This document shows positions 30,815-39,611 of a stretch of DNA of 43,914 nucleotides, piece by piece. Numbering within the stretch: position 1 is the stretch's first letter; the number at the start of each line of letters is the position of its first letter. The notes under the pieces were generated by a model that saw nothing but the letters and a program-made list of their open reading frames with translations, did no database searches and was not told the DNA's origin. Source of the DNA: Christensenella sp. UBA3857 (GTDB lineage Bacteria; Bacillota; Clostridia; Christensenellales; CAG-138). Location: NCBI GenBank assembly GCA_002392505.1, contig DGHD01000037.1, positions 1-43,914 on the forward strand, read 5' to 3'. The translations under genes were made by a program, and so were the position numbers.

Positions 30815-32800
30815 ATGTACTGCACCAGAAAAGTCACGAAGGATATCGCCTGGGTCGGCGGTAACGACCGCCGCCTTTCCGTGTTCGAGGGCGTTTACAA
30901 ATGCCCCGCCGGGGTATCCTACAACTCCTACCTTATCAATGATGAAAAGACCGTGCTGATGGACACCGTCGACAAAGCCGTCTCGACCGTTTTCTTTGAG
31001 AATATCGAGCATGAGCTTGCGGGCAAGCACCTCGATTACGTCGTCGTTCAGCACATGGAGCCCGACCACAGCGCGACCCTGGCGGAGCTCGTGCTCCGTC
31101 ACCCGGAGACGACGATCGTCTGCAATCAGAAGCTTGCCGCCATGATAAAGCAGTATTTCGATTTCGATCTCGATTCGAGATGCATGCTCGTCAAGGAGGG
31201 CGACGTGCTTGAGACCGGCCGCCACAAGCTCACCTTCGTAATGGCGCCCATGGTGCACTGGCCGGAGGTAATGGTCACGTTCGACCTTAACGAGGGGCTC
31301 CTCTTCTCCGCGGACGCGTTCGGCACATTCGGCGCGCTGGACGGCGCTCTCTTTGCGGACGAGGTCGATTTCATGAACGGATACATTGACGAAGCCCGCC
31401 GCTACTACACCAACATCGTGGGCAAATACGGCACTCAGGTGCAGGCGCTGCTCAAAAAAGCATCCGCGCTCAAGATAAATATGATACTCCCGCTGCACGG
31501 CTTCGTATGGCGCGCGAACATAGGCGAGATAGTCGATAAGTACGTCCACTGGGCGACCTATGAGCCCGAGGAGAAGGCCGTCGTCATCGCCTACGCCTCC
31601 GTTTACGGCAACACCGCGAACGCCGCCGAGATACTCGCCTGCCGCCTTAACGAAAAGGGAGTCAAGACCTATATGTACGACGTTTCCATGACGAGCGCCG
31701 ACCACGTTATCTCCGCCGCGTTCAAGGCGAGCCACCTGGTTTTCGCCTCCACCACGTACAACGCGGGCATTTTCGTAAAGATGGAAGACCTGCTTCACGA
31801 TCTCGCGGCGCACAACATACAGAACCGCAAGGTCGCGTTCATCGAGAACGGCTCCTGGGCGGCGACGAGCGGCAAGCTCATGCGCGGCATAATGGAGAAC
31901 TGCAAAAACATCACCTTCCTTGAGAAGACGGTATCCCTTAAATCCTCCGTAAAGCCCGAGAAGAACGCCGATATCGAGGCGCTCGCCGACGAGATCGCGC
32001 TCGATTTCGTCAAGCCCGTCCGCTTCTCCGCTTCCGATTCGAACGTCGAGGCGAAGATCGATCCCGTCGCGTTCAACAAGCTCTCCTACGGGCTCTTCGT
32101 GCTCACCGCGCGCGACGGCGATTCATTGAACGGCTGCATCATCAACACGGCGCAGATGCTTACCGACAGCCCCAAGCGCATAACGATCGCCGTGAACAAG
32201 GCGAACCTCACCCACGACATGATAATGAAGACGGGCGAATTCAACGTGTCCGTGCTGACCGAGTCCGTGCCCATGGCGGTATTCGAGCATTTCGGCTTCC
32301 AGTCCGGCAGGAACGCGCATAAATTCCTCGGCTTTGAGGATTTCGAGATCGCCTCGAACGGCATCCCCTACATCACCGCGCACACCAACGCGTTCTTCTC
32401 CGCCAAGGTCGTCGCCGCCGCCGACAACGGCACGCACACCCTCTTTACCGCGGAAGTCACCGAGGCGGAAGTCCTCTCCGGCGAAGAAAGCGTGACCTAC
32501 GCCTACTACTTCGCGCATATCAAGCCCAAGAAGAACAAGCCCGCCGAGGAGAAGCGCGGCTGGGTCTGCAAGACCTGCGGATATTTCCATGAGGGCGACG
32601 AGCTCCCCTCCGATTTCGTATGCCCCATCTGCAAGCACGGACCGGAGGATTTCGAGCGCGTCGAGCCCGCTCCCAAGCCGACCGGCCATAAATGGGTCTG
32701 CGAGATCTGCGGCTTCGAATACGAGGGCGAGACCCTGCCCGCCGACTTTGCCTGCCCCCTCTGCAAGCACGGCCCGGAGGACTTCAAGCAGCTGTATTGA
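30815..32800 (+). CDS. Multidomain flavodiiron protein with flavin-reductase and two rubredoxin domains
   Basis: This 661-aa cytoplasmic protein reduces O2 to water and/or NO to N2O. The metallo-beta-lactamase diiron domain (about 1-250) keeps all ligands: His80, Glu82, Asp84 and His85 in HMEPDHS, His148 in HWPE, Asp167 in SADAFG and His228 in LHGF. A flavodoxin domain follows (about 255-395; YASVYGNTANAAE binds FMN). Next is a flavin-reductase-like domain (about 405-560; LSYGLFVLTARDG...NKANLTHDMI). Two rubredoxin modules close the protein (WVCKTCG...CPICKHGPEDF and WVCEICG...CPLCKHGPEDF), each with only 14 residues between the Cys pairs, as in rubrerythrin. The long electron-transfer chain could make it largely self-sufficient. 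AAAGGAGG precedes the ATG. Confidence 0.95.
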   Translation: MYCTRKVTKDIAWVGGNDRRLSVFEGVYKCPAGVSYNSYLINDEKTVLMDTVDKAVSTVFFENIEHELAGKHLDYVVVQHMEPDHSATLAELVLRHPETTIVCNQKLAAMIKQYFDFDLDSRCMLVKEGDVLETGRHKLTFVMAPMVHWPEVMVTFDLNEGLLFSADAFGTFGALDGALFADEVDFMNGYIDEARRYYTNIVGKYGTQVQALLKKASALKINMILPLHGFVWRANIGEIVDKYVHWATYEPEEKAVVIAYASVYGNTANAAEILACRLNEKGVKTYMYDVSMTSADHVISAAFKASHLVFASTTYNAGIFVKMEDLLHDLAAHNIQNRKVAFIENGSWAATSGKLMRGIMENCKNITFLEKTVSLKSSVKPEKNADIEALADEIALDFVKPVRFSASDSNVEAKIDPVAFNKLSYGLFVLTARDGDSLNGCIINTAQMLTDSPKRITIAVNKANLTHDMIMKTGEFNVSVLTESVPMAVFEHFGFQSGRNAHKFLGFEDFEIASNGIPYITAHTNAFFSAKVVAAADNGTHTLFTAEVTEAEVLSGEESVTYAYYFAHIKPKKNKPAEEKRGWVCKTCGYFHEGDELPSDFVCPICKHGPEDFERVEPAPKPTGHKWVCEICGFEYEGETLPADFACPLCKHGPEDFKQLY

Positions 32801-32823
32801 TGTGTTGATCCATTACAGGAAAA

Positions 32824-32854
32824 AAGCTTGGTTTCGAAACGAAACCAAGCTTTA
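32824..32854. terminator. Bidirectional terminator between the flavodiiron gene and the phage cassette
   Basis: A perfect 14-bp stem, AAAGCTTGGTTTCG with CGAAACCAAGCTTT around AAA, has TTATTATTT after it on the plus strand and TTTTTT after it on the minus strand. It serves both the flavodiiron gene and the portal gene. Confidence 0.9.
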
Positions 32855-32899
32855 TTATTTGTCACGGAAGAAAAACCGCAGGTTTTTCAACCACAATTG

Positions 32900-34468
32900 C
32901 TAATTGCTAATTCCCGATTCCGTCTGCCGATCCTTCATCAGGCTCTTCGCCTGTTCCTTGCCCTCGAAAACGATGAGCTCGAGACCCACCTCGGGAGTGA
33001 TCATGCCGGTCTCGACGAGGCGGAACACGGTGTCGTTATGCGCGATCGCGCTGAAGCCGGTCGCCTTCTGCACCTTAACGGTGACGCGGATCGACATGGG
33101 CATATCGTCCATGTTCATTATCTCGCGCGCGGCGGCGTCCGCCTTTCTCGCGCCCTCCGGATCGGAGCGGTCGATAAACGTCTTTATGCAGCGCAGCCCC
33201 AGGGCGAATTCGCGCTCCAGCTCAAGCTCCTGCTCCACCGCCTTGCGGAAAGCGGAATGCAGGCTCTTCGCCGCCATGCGTGCGCGTTTGGACGATTTCT
33301 CCTGCAGCGCCGATATCGCGGTGCCGCTCGTTACGCCGTAATTGGTCATCCCGCGCGACCAGTCGTTGGAGCCGGATTCCTCCTTTATCATATCCCTCAT
33401 ATCCGCGATGTACTGGATGATGTACGCGGGGAGCGGCGCCGTCTGGAACCAGGTGACGCCGTTCAGGTTGTCGCCCTTGTGGACTTCCTTCGACCAGTCG
33501 CGAAGATCGTCCGCGTCGAAGCCCGAAGCGCCCGTGACGAGCAGCTTGTTGTGCGAGGCAAGGAGGGCGTTTTTAAGCACGACCTGATCGAGCTTGTCGG
33601 AATACCGCTGGCTCGTCTCGAACATATCGACGAGCCCGTAGCCCAGCGCCGAACCGCGCCTCGGGAAGAGCGCCGTTACGACGAACGGGTATTTCCCGTG
33701 CCTGTACATCCCGCCGGGACGGGACTTTCGGGAGTCCTCCAGTATCTTTCCGCCCGCCATCCTCAACATATGTACGGAGTATTTGCCGGTCTTTGCGTCG
33801 AATTTCCTCTGCCAGCACTCGATAAGGAGTATGTTCTTATCCGTGCGGGGCGTGATGAGCCCGTCGCTCACGGTGTCCATATAGAGGCTGTCCTCAGTAA
33901 AGAGCTCGTCCTCGTCGGGATAATGCTCGCGGAACCAGTCGCGAGTGCGCCGTGTGAACTTGAACACCGCTCTGCCGTCCTGGATATCCGTCACCGCGGG
34001 ATCGAAGAGTATCGAAGAGATATCCACGCGGCGAATGAACGCGGAGCCCATGCCGCCCGCGGCGTCGGGATCGTAGCCGATCTCCTGCACGCCGTAGCCG
34101 CAGACCAGAAGATCGTGCGTAAGGAGGCGGTATTCCTCGTCATACCCGCAGTTCAGATGATCCTCGCGGATGACCTGGGTCAGCGTCTCGGCAAGCTCGG
34201 TATAGGCGTTGCTGTCGGCGGTAATGACCGCCTCGGGCATGTATTCGTCAAGGTCTGCGCGAACGTTCTCTATCGCGCTGTGTATGACGGGCGTGACGGG
34301 GCGCGGCTCGTTGGGATCGTCCACGGGAACGTCGAACCAGTGATCGCCGCGGTAGATGGTCTCGCAGCGGTCTATCCTCGCCCGCTCCCCCGCGTACGCC
34401 TCGTAGAATTCGCGGAAGAGCTCGTAAAGCGGAGCCGCGTCCGCGGTAGCTTTGATTTTGTTGTTCAT
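32900..34468 (-). CDS. Phage portal protein (P22-like)
   Basis: This 522-aa protein has the portal layout: an N-terminal helical region (LYELFREFYEAYAGERARIDRCETIYRG, in parts), TPVIHSAIENVRADLDEYMPEAVITA (in parts), DLLVCGYGVQEIGYDP, the stem-helix region and a crown with MAAKSLHSAFRKAVEQELELE (in parts). Portals form the dodecameric DNA channel at one capsid vertex and dock the terminase. The ATG at 34468 follows GAAAGGAAA; the GTG at 34483 is too close to that site. It comes directly after the terminase gene, the usual order. It is the last gene of the cassette, and typical downstream head genes are not next to it but at the other end. Confidence 0.85.
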   Translation of the reverse strand: MNNKIKATADAAPLYELFREFYEAYAGERARIDRCETIYRGDHWFDVPVDDPNEPRPVTPVIHSAIENVRADLDEYMPEAVITADSNAYTELAETLTQVIREDHLNCGYDEEYRLLTHDLLVCGYGVQEIGYDPDAAGGMGSAFIRRVDISSILFDPAVTDIQDGRAVFKFTRRTRDWFREHYPDEDELFTEDSLYMDTVSDGLITPRTDKNILLIECWQRKFDAKTGKYSVHMLRMAGGKILEDSRKSRPGGMYRHGKYPFVVTALFPRRGSALGYGLVDMFETSQRYSDKLDQVVLKNALLASHNKLLVTGASGFDADDLRDWSKEVHKGDNLNGVTWFQTAPLPAYIIQYIADMRDMIKEESGSNDWSRGMTNYGVTSGTAISALQEKSSKRARMAAKSLHSAFRKAVEQELELEREFALGLRCIKTFIDRSDPEGARKADAAAREIMNMDDMPMSIRVTVKVQKATGFSAIAHNDTVFRLVETGMITPEVGLELIVFEGKEQAKSLMKDRQTESGISN

Positions 34469-34522
34469 TCGGTTTCCTTTCACGCGGCGGGCATTTGAGC
34501 CCGCCGCTTAAATCAGTATTAT

Positions 34523-35860
34523 TCAGCAGCCCAGATAACCTGTTTTTCTCGGCTTGTTCATATCGAGGGGATCGAAGACGCGCTTCCTCTTCGTCTCCGC
34601 CGGTCTGTTTGCCTCGGGACGTGACATTATGCCGTAGCGGAGCGCCTCCGGGGCGTGATCGTCGCCGTCGGCTGCGTCCTCCCTGCTGCGGGGATCGTAC
34701 TGGAGCGCCGGCAGCTGGCGGATAAGATTCACGCAGTCCGAGAAGCAGCGCCATTTGGGCTCGCCGTCCGCCCCCAAAGCGAGGTGATCGCGGAGCCTCT
34801 GCCAGCCGGCGATGCGCGTATTGTCCGCCGGCGTTACCGCAAGCCCCGCCTTTATGAATATCTCCGCCAGGCTCTCGCCGACGAAGCCGCCCTCCGAAGA
34901 GAGCGTCTGTCCGCGCTTCTGCCAAAGGTCCGGCGAGGCGACGGTGTAGGCGATATCCTCGCCTGCGGAAAGCTCCGTCACGCGCTTTGCGACCTCCTCC
35001 GCTCTGAGCTGTCTTACGTAGAGCTCGCGATAGGTTATTATGCGCCCCTCCGGATCGACCGCGTGCCAGAGCACGCAGCAGGGGTCGTTGTAGCCCCAGT
35101 CCATCGATCGGAAACGCTTGTACCACGCGGGTATCTCGTAAGGAGGCACGACGTGCTTCTCCCTTGAAAATTCGCGGAAATACTGCCCCGCGTGCACGTC
35201 CCAGTCGCCCTCGAGATGCGCTCTTCTCAGATCCTCCGGCAGCGTCATCAGCTGACGCACGTACCCGGGATCCGCCTCTATGAGCGCCTTGTTGTCCCAT
35301 ATCCTCGCGGGGATGAATACGTAATCCTCCGGGTTTTCGTCGCCCCTGTGGTCGCGGTCGATGAAAAGCCGCTTCACCCACGCGTGTCCGACGTTCCCCG
35401 GGTTGCAGGTGTAATACATCCTCGGTGTAAAGCCCTTTTTCGAGGTCCTGTTGCAGGTGGTCAAAAACTGCTGCTGTTCCTCGGTAAAATGCGTCGCTTC
35501 CTCCATGCCTATCACGGCGTATTCCTGTCCCTGGTACTGATAAACGTCGCCCTGCGTATCGCAGTAACCGAGCTTTATCCTCGAACCGTTGGGGAAGGTG
35601 AAAACCCTTTCCGTCGCGTTATACTGCGCGAAGCCGTAAAGCTCCCTTTGGAGCGGCAATATGTGGTTCTCGCGAAGCTCCGGAAGCGTGCGTCTTAAAA
35701 GAAGTATGTTCAGCCGGGGGTAATTGACTGCGAGCAGCACGAGCTTTCGGCGCATCGCCCAGCTCTTTCCGCCGCCTCGCGCTCCCCCGTAAGCGGTGTG
35801 TCTCGCCCTTGAGAGAAAGAATTCCCTCTGTCTTATATTGGGCGATCCCTGTAAAACCAA
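34523..35860 (-). CDS. Phage terminase large subunit
   Basis: This 445-aa packaging motor has an ATPase domain with Walker A GGARGGGKS (25-33), Walker B region YAVIGMEEATHF and a coupling motif near TCNPGN. A C-terminal RNase H-like nuclease domain follows (SMDWGYNDP, then ASPDLWQKRG and further acidic residues). The N-terminus NIRQREFFLSRARHTAYGG is about full length for the family. No ATG fits; the frame opens with TTG at 35860, and the only purine-rich site (GGGAGG) lies about 17 bases away. Translation may be weak or the start slightly damaged. No small terminase is visible. An EamA gene diverges from it 100 bases away. Confidence 0.88.
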   Translation of the reverse strand: MVLQGSPNIRQREFFLSRARHTAYGGARGGGKSWAMRRKLVLLAVNYPRLNILLLRRTLPELRENHILPLQRELYGFAQYNATERVFTFPNGSRIKLGYCDTQGDVYQYQGQEYAVIGMEEATHFTEEQQQFLTTCNRTSKKGFTPRMYYTCNPGNVGHAWVKRLFIDRDHRGDENPEDYVFIPARIWDNKALIEADPGYVRQLMTLPEDLRRAHLEGDWDVHAGQYFREFSREKHVVPPYEIPAWYKRFRSMDWGYNDPCCVLWHAVDPEGRIITYRELYVRQLRAEEVAKRVTELSAGEDIAYTVASPDLWQKRGQTLSSEGGFVGESLAEIFIKAGLAVTPADNTRIAGWQRLRDHLALGADGEPKWRCFSDCVNLIRQLPALQYDPRSREDAADGDDHAPEALRYGIMSRPEANRPAETKRKRVFDPLDMNKPRKTGYLGC

Positions 35861-35895
35861 CGTGCGGGTAAAGATCGCCTCCCTTCCGTTTGCTA

Positions 35896-35942
35896 TTGCT
35901 TTTTTTGCGGTTTTGCTGTATCATTCTCGTTGTAAAACGAGA
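35896..35942 (+). promoter_or_regulatory. EamA promoter with operator-like palindrome
   Basis: Plus-strand TTGCTT (35896-35901) and TATCAT (35919-35924) are 17 bases apart. A perfect 7-bp inverted repeat, TCTCGTT-GTAA-AACGAGA (35925-35942), lies at the expected transcription start, positioned for a repressor. It is also between EamA and the divergent terminase gene. Confidence 0.5.
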
Positions 35943-35960
35943 CTTAAAAGGTGTTCGGCA

Positions 35961-36935
35961 ATGAAGAAGAACTCGCGCGCGGTCGGCGTTTTATGCGTAG
36001 TGCTCGCATCGATGTGCTACGGCATAACGCCGATACTCTCGAATACGGCGCTCAAGGGCGGTCTCCCGGGGGATTTTCTCACCCGGGTCTTCGGTCGCGC
36101 CCCCGAAGCGATGCTCCTGGACGCCTCCCGCGCGATGCCCAACGAATCCGTCGTCGGCTTCGGCATGGCGATAGCCTGCGTGCTCTCGCTCATCCCCTGC
36201 CTTATCGGGAGGAAGAGCCTTAAGGTCACCGGAAGGCAGGCGCTTGAAATGGCGGCGTTCGGCGGGGGCGGCTTCACCGCCACGATGCTCCTGATATCGT
36301 ATGCGTATCTCTGCATCCCCGCCGGCATGACGATCGTGATAAACTTCACTTATCCGGTACTCGTCGCGCTGATCTCCGCCGTGTTGTTCAAGGAAAAGCT
36401 TAAACCTTTAAGCATTGCCGCGCTCCTTATCGCGATAGGCGGCATTGCCCTCATCTCGCTTACGGGCGGCTCCGCCGCCGTTGGTCCGAGGCCCGCCCTC
36501 GGGATACCGCTCGCGCTGCTGTCCGGGCTCGCTTACGCGGTCTATTTCCTTGCGGGCAGGCACTCTTCTTACGCCAAGCTCGATACCTCCGTCGCCAATT
36601 TCTACATAACCGGATCGGCGGCGGTGATCTGCTTTGCCGTCGCGCTGATAGCAGGTCGGTTCCGCCTGCCGCCCAACCTGTTCATGTGGGCGGTGCTTCT
36701 GTCAAGCGGCGTGCTCGGCTACATGATCGGTCTTCGCCTGCTGCTTACGGGGATAAGGCTTTTGGGCTCCACCCCCGCCTCCGCGCTCAATACGCTCGAG
36801 CCGGTCTTCGCCTCCGTTACGAGCATGCTCGTTTTCGGCGAAATAATGAGCGGCATGAAGATACTCGGCGCGTTCCTCGTGCTTGTCGGCGCGCTTTTGT
36901 CGATACTCGCCATGCGCCCCGCAAAAAAAGCCTGA
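35961..36935 (+). CDS. EamA/DMT-family transporter inside the phage cassette
   Basis: This 324-aa membrane protein has about ten transmembrane helices in two EamA repeats (first around residues 8-155, second around 175-320; TYPVLVALISAVLFKEKLKP and LEPVFASVTSMLVFGEI are the typical helix-4 signatures, in parts). Members export amino acids, sugars or other metabolites; the substrate is unknown. AAAGGTG lies eight bases before the ATG. It is on the opposite strand to all phage genes, diverges from the terminase gene and ends two bases from the convergent holin stop. That tight fit between the lysis and packaging genes suggests a cargo (moron-type) gene. Confidence 0.9.
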   Translation: MKKNSRAVGVLCVVLASMCYGITPILSNTALKGGLPGDFLTRVFGRAPEAMLLDASRAMPNESVVGFGMAIACVLSLIPCLIGRKSLKVTGRQALEMAAFGGGGFTATMLLISYAYLCIPAGMTIVINFTYPVLVALISAVLFKEKLKPLSIAALLIAIGGIALISLTGGSAAVGPRPALGIPLALLSGLAYAVYFLAGRHSSYAKLDTSVANFYITGSAAVICFAVALIAGRFRLPPNLFMWAVLLSSGVLGYMIGLRLLLTGIRLLGSTPASALNTLEPVFASVTSMLVFGEIMSGMKILGAFLVLVGALLSILAMRPAKKA

Positions 36936-36937
36936 TT

Positions 36938-37204
36938 TCATTTCCTTATCGCGTCGAACGCGCCGTTCGCGGCAAGCGCCACGGCGGACGCGTTTATGAA
37001 CGCCATTACGAGTCCGCTCCACTCGAAGCTCTTCGTCGCGAGCGCGGCAAGCACCATTATCACGACCGCGATAATATAGCTCACAAGCCTTGAGGGGATC
37101 CTTTTGACAAAGGGGATCTCCTTTATAAGCTGCGTCATGAGGGTCGTCGCGAGCGTCGCTCCCGAATATGTCATGAGCGTGCTCCAGGTGAAAAAGTCCT
37201 TCAT
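36938..37204 (-). CDS. Phage holin
   Basis: This 88-aa protein has two hydrophobic helices (about 10-30 and 42-60), a basic connecting loop (KEIPFVKRIPSR) and a third amphipathic C-terminal stretch, as in clostridial phage holins. It would permeabilise the membrane to release the lysin. The start has a GAGGGGGGG site overlapping the stop of the upstream lysin gene. Confidence 0.8.
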   Translation of the reverse strand: MKDFFTWSTLMTYSGATLATTLMTQLIKEIPFVKRIPSRLVSYIIAVVIMVLAALATKSFEWSGLVMAFINASAVALAANGAFDAIRK

Positions 37205-37216
37205 TCCGATCCCCCC

Positions 37217-37966
37217 TCACGAAGCCCTGTGGCGCGAGACGAACTCCCTCACGCCGCTCATGGTGATCCTGCCGCAGCGCCCGTCCGGCGCGCCGCAGTA
37301 GTAGCCGAGGGCGTTAAGCGCCTTCTGCAGATGCATTATGCACTCGCCATGTATCATGGGGCTTTTTACGCTTAGCACGACTGGCTCGTCCCTGTACTCG
37401 CTGTCGTACGAGAGCTTTCCCGTTACCAGTCCCCTGTGCGTCCACGGTCTTTCGGAGAAGCGCGTCACGCACACGCCGAAGCGTATGCCGCGCGCCTCCA
37501 CGCAGAGCGGCTCGCCGTTGAGGAAGCCGCAGACGAAGCCGACGTGGCTCATCCTGCCGTCCCCGTTACGGTAGAACACCGCTTCGCCGATCTCATACGG
37601 GCGCTCGACCTCGTCCACCCTGCCGCGCTCGGTGCACCACGCGCTGTAACAGTAGTTCGCCGTTACGTCGGTATCGAGGAAGCTGTCGAGAAGTCCCTGG
37701 CAGTCGGTCGCCTTTCTTTTAAGCGCCGCCCAGTTCTCGGTCGCCGCGGCGAACGCCTCGCGCGTCCAGCCCCTGTGCTTGTAAAAATGCTCATATCTCT
37801 CTTCAAGAAGTCCCTTCGTTACCACCGTGCCCGTAGTGCCGTAGAGGTATTCCCAGGGCTCCTTTCCGCATTCTTCAATGTCGATGGGGAGCTTTGCTCC
37901 CTTGGGTATGCTCTCCGCCTTTGCATGGGAGAGCGCAAATACGATAAAATCCGCTGCGTTTTTCAT
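37217..37966 (-). CDS. NlpC/P60-type endolysin with peptidoglycan-binding domain
   Basis: This 249-aa protein starts with AADFIVFALSHAKAE and a region seen in phage NlpC/P60 proteins (WEYLYGTTG). The catalytic cysteine is probably Cys89 in ATDCQGLLD, with His141 in RMSHVGFVCG. A C-terminal PG_binding_1-like domain follows (about 197-245; IMHLQKALNALGYYCGAPDGRCG, in parts). It should cleave peptide cross-links in the wall. There is no export signal, consistent with release through the neighbouring holin. The ribosome site is weak (AAGAAAG). Confidence 0.85.
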   Translation of the reverse strand: MKNAADFIVFALSHAKAESIPKGAKLPIDIEECGKEPWEYLYGTTGTVVTKGLLEERYEHFYKHRGWTREAFAAATENWAALKRKATDCQGLLDSFLDTDVTANYCYSAWCTERGRVDEVERPYEIGEAVFYRNGDGRMSHVGFVCGFLNGEPLCVEARGIRFGVCVTRFSERPWTHRGLVTGKLSYDSEYRDEPVVLSVKSPMIHGECIMHLQKALNALGYYCGAPDGRCGRITMSGVREFVSRHRAS

Positions 37967-37996
37967 TGTACTTTCTTAAGATCCAAACCTTTCCTG

Positions 37997-38434
37997 TTAT
38001 CGCTCGTTCTGATCCGACAAAACGGCGCTCCTCGTTCGCATCGCGCTCCGGCAGACGAAATTGAATCTCGCCGTCGTAATGAGCACGTCGTAGGCGTGTC
38101 CGATCGGAAGTCCGGAGCTTGCCGACCATATCTCCAACTCACACTCCACCATTCCCGGCGCGAACGAATCCGTGCTGAGGTCTATCATGACGCGGCCGTC
38201 CGATATGGAAACGCCGCTCTCCTCATCCTGGACGGCGACGCCCTTAGAGCTCGAAAACACCGCTACGATCTTCCTTCCGGTAAGCGCTACCTGATCGCCG
38301 TCGTCGGTTATGCTGATCATAAACCTGTTGCCCGTGTCGCCGTCGACTACCTCGAACGGTCTTATGGGCAGCGTACGCTTCAAGTCCACTCCGAAGCTGA
38401 ACTTTTTGCGCGCATCGCTCACAATAGGTGCCAT
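37997..38434 (-). CDS. BppU-like phage baseplate/tail domain protein
   Basis: This 145-aa protein resembles the N-terminal domain of BppU-family baseplate upper proteins: FEVVDGDTGNRFMISITDDG, LTGRKIVAVFSSSKGVAVQDEESGV (in parts), MIDLSTDSFAPGMVECELEIWS (in parts) and TARFNFVCR. It is only that one domain, without the receptor-binding part of a full BppU. The ATG at 38434 follows AGGGGGGC and lies inside the end of the 390-aa gene (16-base overlap), so translation is coupled; longer in-frame starts overlap that gene too far. It could be a tail-fibre adaptor or head decoration. Confidence 0.78.
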   Translation of the reverse strand: MAPIVSDARKKFSFGVDLKRTLPIRPFEVVDGDTGNRFMISITDDGDQVALTGRKIVAVFSSSKGVAVQDEESGVSISDGRVMIDLSTDSFAPGMVECELEIWSASSGLPIGHAYDVLITTARFNFVCRSAMRTRSAVLSDQNER

Positions 38435-39591
38435 ACCGTGCCCCCCTGAACGTGCATGCTTTCCTCGCCGCCCCCTGTGGTCTGATGGGGCATAAACCTG
38501 TCGTAAAGATCCCAATAGTCCACCTGCGGGAGATTGTACTGCACCTGCCAGCGGCGGATCCTCCATTCGCGGTTGTTGCTCGTGAAGAAGAGATACCTTT
38601 CCGAGGGGCTCAGTCCGTTGAGGTAGCGCGCGTAGTCGACGTAGGTATAATCCTTGTCCAGATACGAGAAATCGCCGTCATACCATGCGCCGTCGAAATA
38701 CGAACCGTTCTTGTTGTGTCCGTAAGGCATGCGCGAGCCCTGTCCGCTCGGGGTCTCCGTTTTGTTCGATTTGCCCTTGGAGCTTTTTCTGCCGCTCCGT
38801 CCGGTCGAGGCGCGCGCCGCTGCGATGGTCATCCTCGTCTTTGCAAGCTCGCTCTCGATCTTCTGCATGGTCTCGACCGCCTTGTAGAGGTATTCCGCCA
38901 TCGAAGCTGAGTATTTGCCCTCGAGCGCAGCGACGTCGGCGGCGGCGTTGTCGTTTTCCCTCGCCTTCATGGAGGAGAGGTAGCTTGACCCGCCCATACC
39001 GCGGGCGTAGGCGTCTGCGTCGAGCTCCGCCTTGTTCGCCCTGCCGGTCTTCTGTCTCTGGGCTATCGCGGCGTCGATCGCCGGGCGGAGGAAGCTCTCG
39101 AAAAGCCCGTACAGCTCGCTGAACGAAGGTATGTCCGCAATGCCGTAGGCGCGGAGCTTGTTGTAAAGCTTGTTGTAGAAATCCGAGATCGCGGCGGAGG
39201 TATCGTATTCCGTTTCCCCGCTGTCCGCGGCGGAATCCGACCCGTTCCCGGTCTCCGCAGGAGCTTCCTTCGGAAGCGCGCCGCTCTTCGGCTGCGCATA
39301 CGAATAGGGCTTGGGCGCCCCTTCGGACGCGTTTACCGGCTCGCTCGCCGTTTCATCCGGGGAAGCGTATCCGAGCTTCGGCGCGCCGCGGCGAAGCCCC
39401 TTTCCGGAAGGATAGGACGGCAGCTCGCGCCTTTTGCCTGCCGTCGGGCGCATAAGCTCGGGCGAGGGGCTCCCGGCGGGAGCGAAGCTTCCGCCGGAAT
39501 CGGTGTCGTAACGCGGTCTTTCGCCGCCGGGAACGTCGTCGACGTGATCCTTCTGCCTGCGGTTCCTGATTTTATAAATAAAACCTGCCAC
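38419..39591 (-). CDS. Phage structural protein of unknown function, 390 aa
   Basis: I do not recognise this family. Residues 1-130 are low-complexity (Pro, Ser, Gly, Ala, Lys-rich). Residues 130-265 are mostly helical (ISDFYNKLYNKLRAYG, SELYGLFESFLRPAIDAAI, ASMAEYLYKAVETMQKIESELAKTRM, in parts). A basic Ser/Lys linker follows, and the C-terminus is aromatic-rich (YFDGAWYDGDFSYLDKDYTYVDYARYLNGL, in parts). It starts with GTG at 39591, nine bases after AAAGGGGG, and lies 20 bases behind the capsid gene. By position it may be a head-tail connector, internal virion protein or tail needle. Confidence 0.7.
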   Translation of the reverse strand: MAGFIYKIRNRRQKDHVDDVPGGERPRYDTDSGGSFAPAGSPSPELMRPTAGKRRELPSYPSGKGLRRGAPKLGYASPDETASEPVNASEGAPKPYSYAQPKSGALPKEAPAETGNGSDSAADSGETEYDTSAAISDFYNKLYNKLRAYGIADIPSFSELYGLFESFLRPAIDAAIAQRQKTGRANKAELDADAYARGMGGSSYLSSMKARENDNAAADVAALEGKYSASMAEYLYKAVETMQKIESELAKTRMTIAAARASTGRSGRKSSKGKSNKTETPSGQGSRMPYGHNKNGSYFDGAWYDGDFSYLDKDYTYVDYARYLNGLSPSERYLFFTSNNREWRIRRWQVQYNLPQVDYWDLYDRFMPHQTTGGGEESMHVQGGTVWHLL

Positions 39592-39611
39592 CTTGCACCG
39601 CCCCCTTTACG

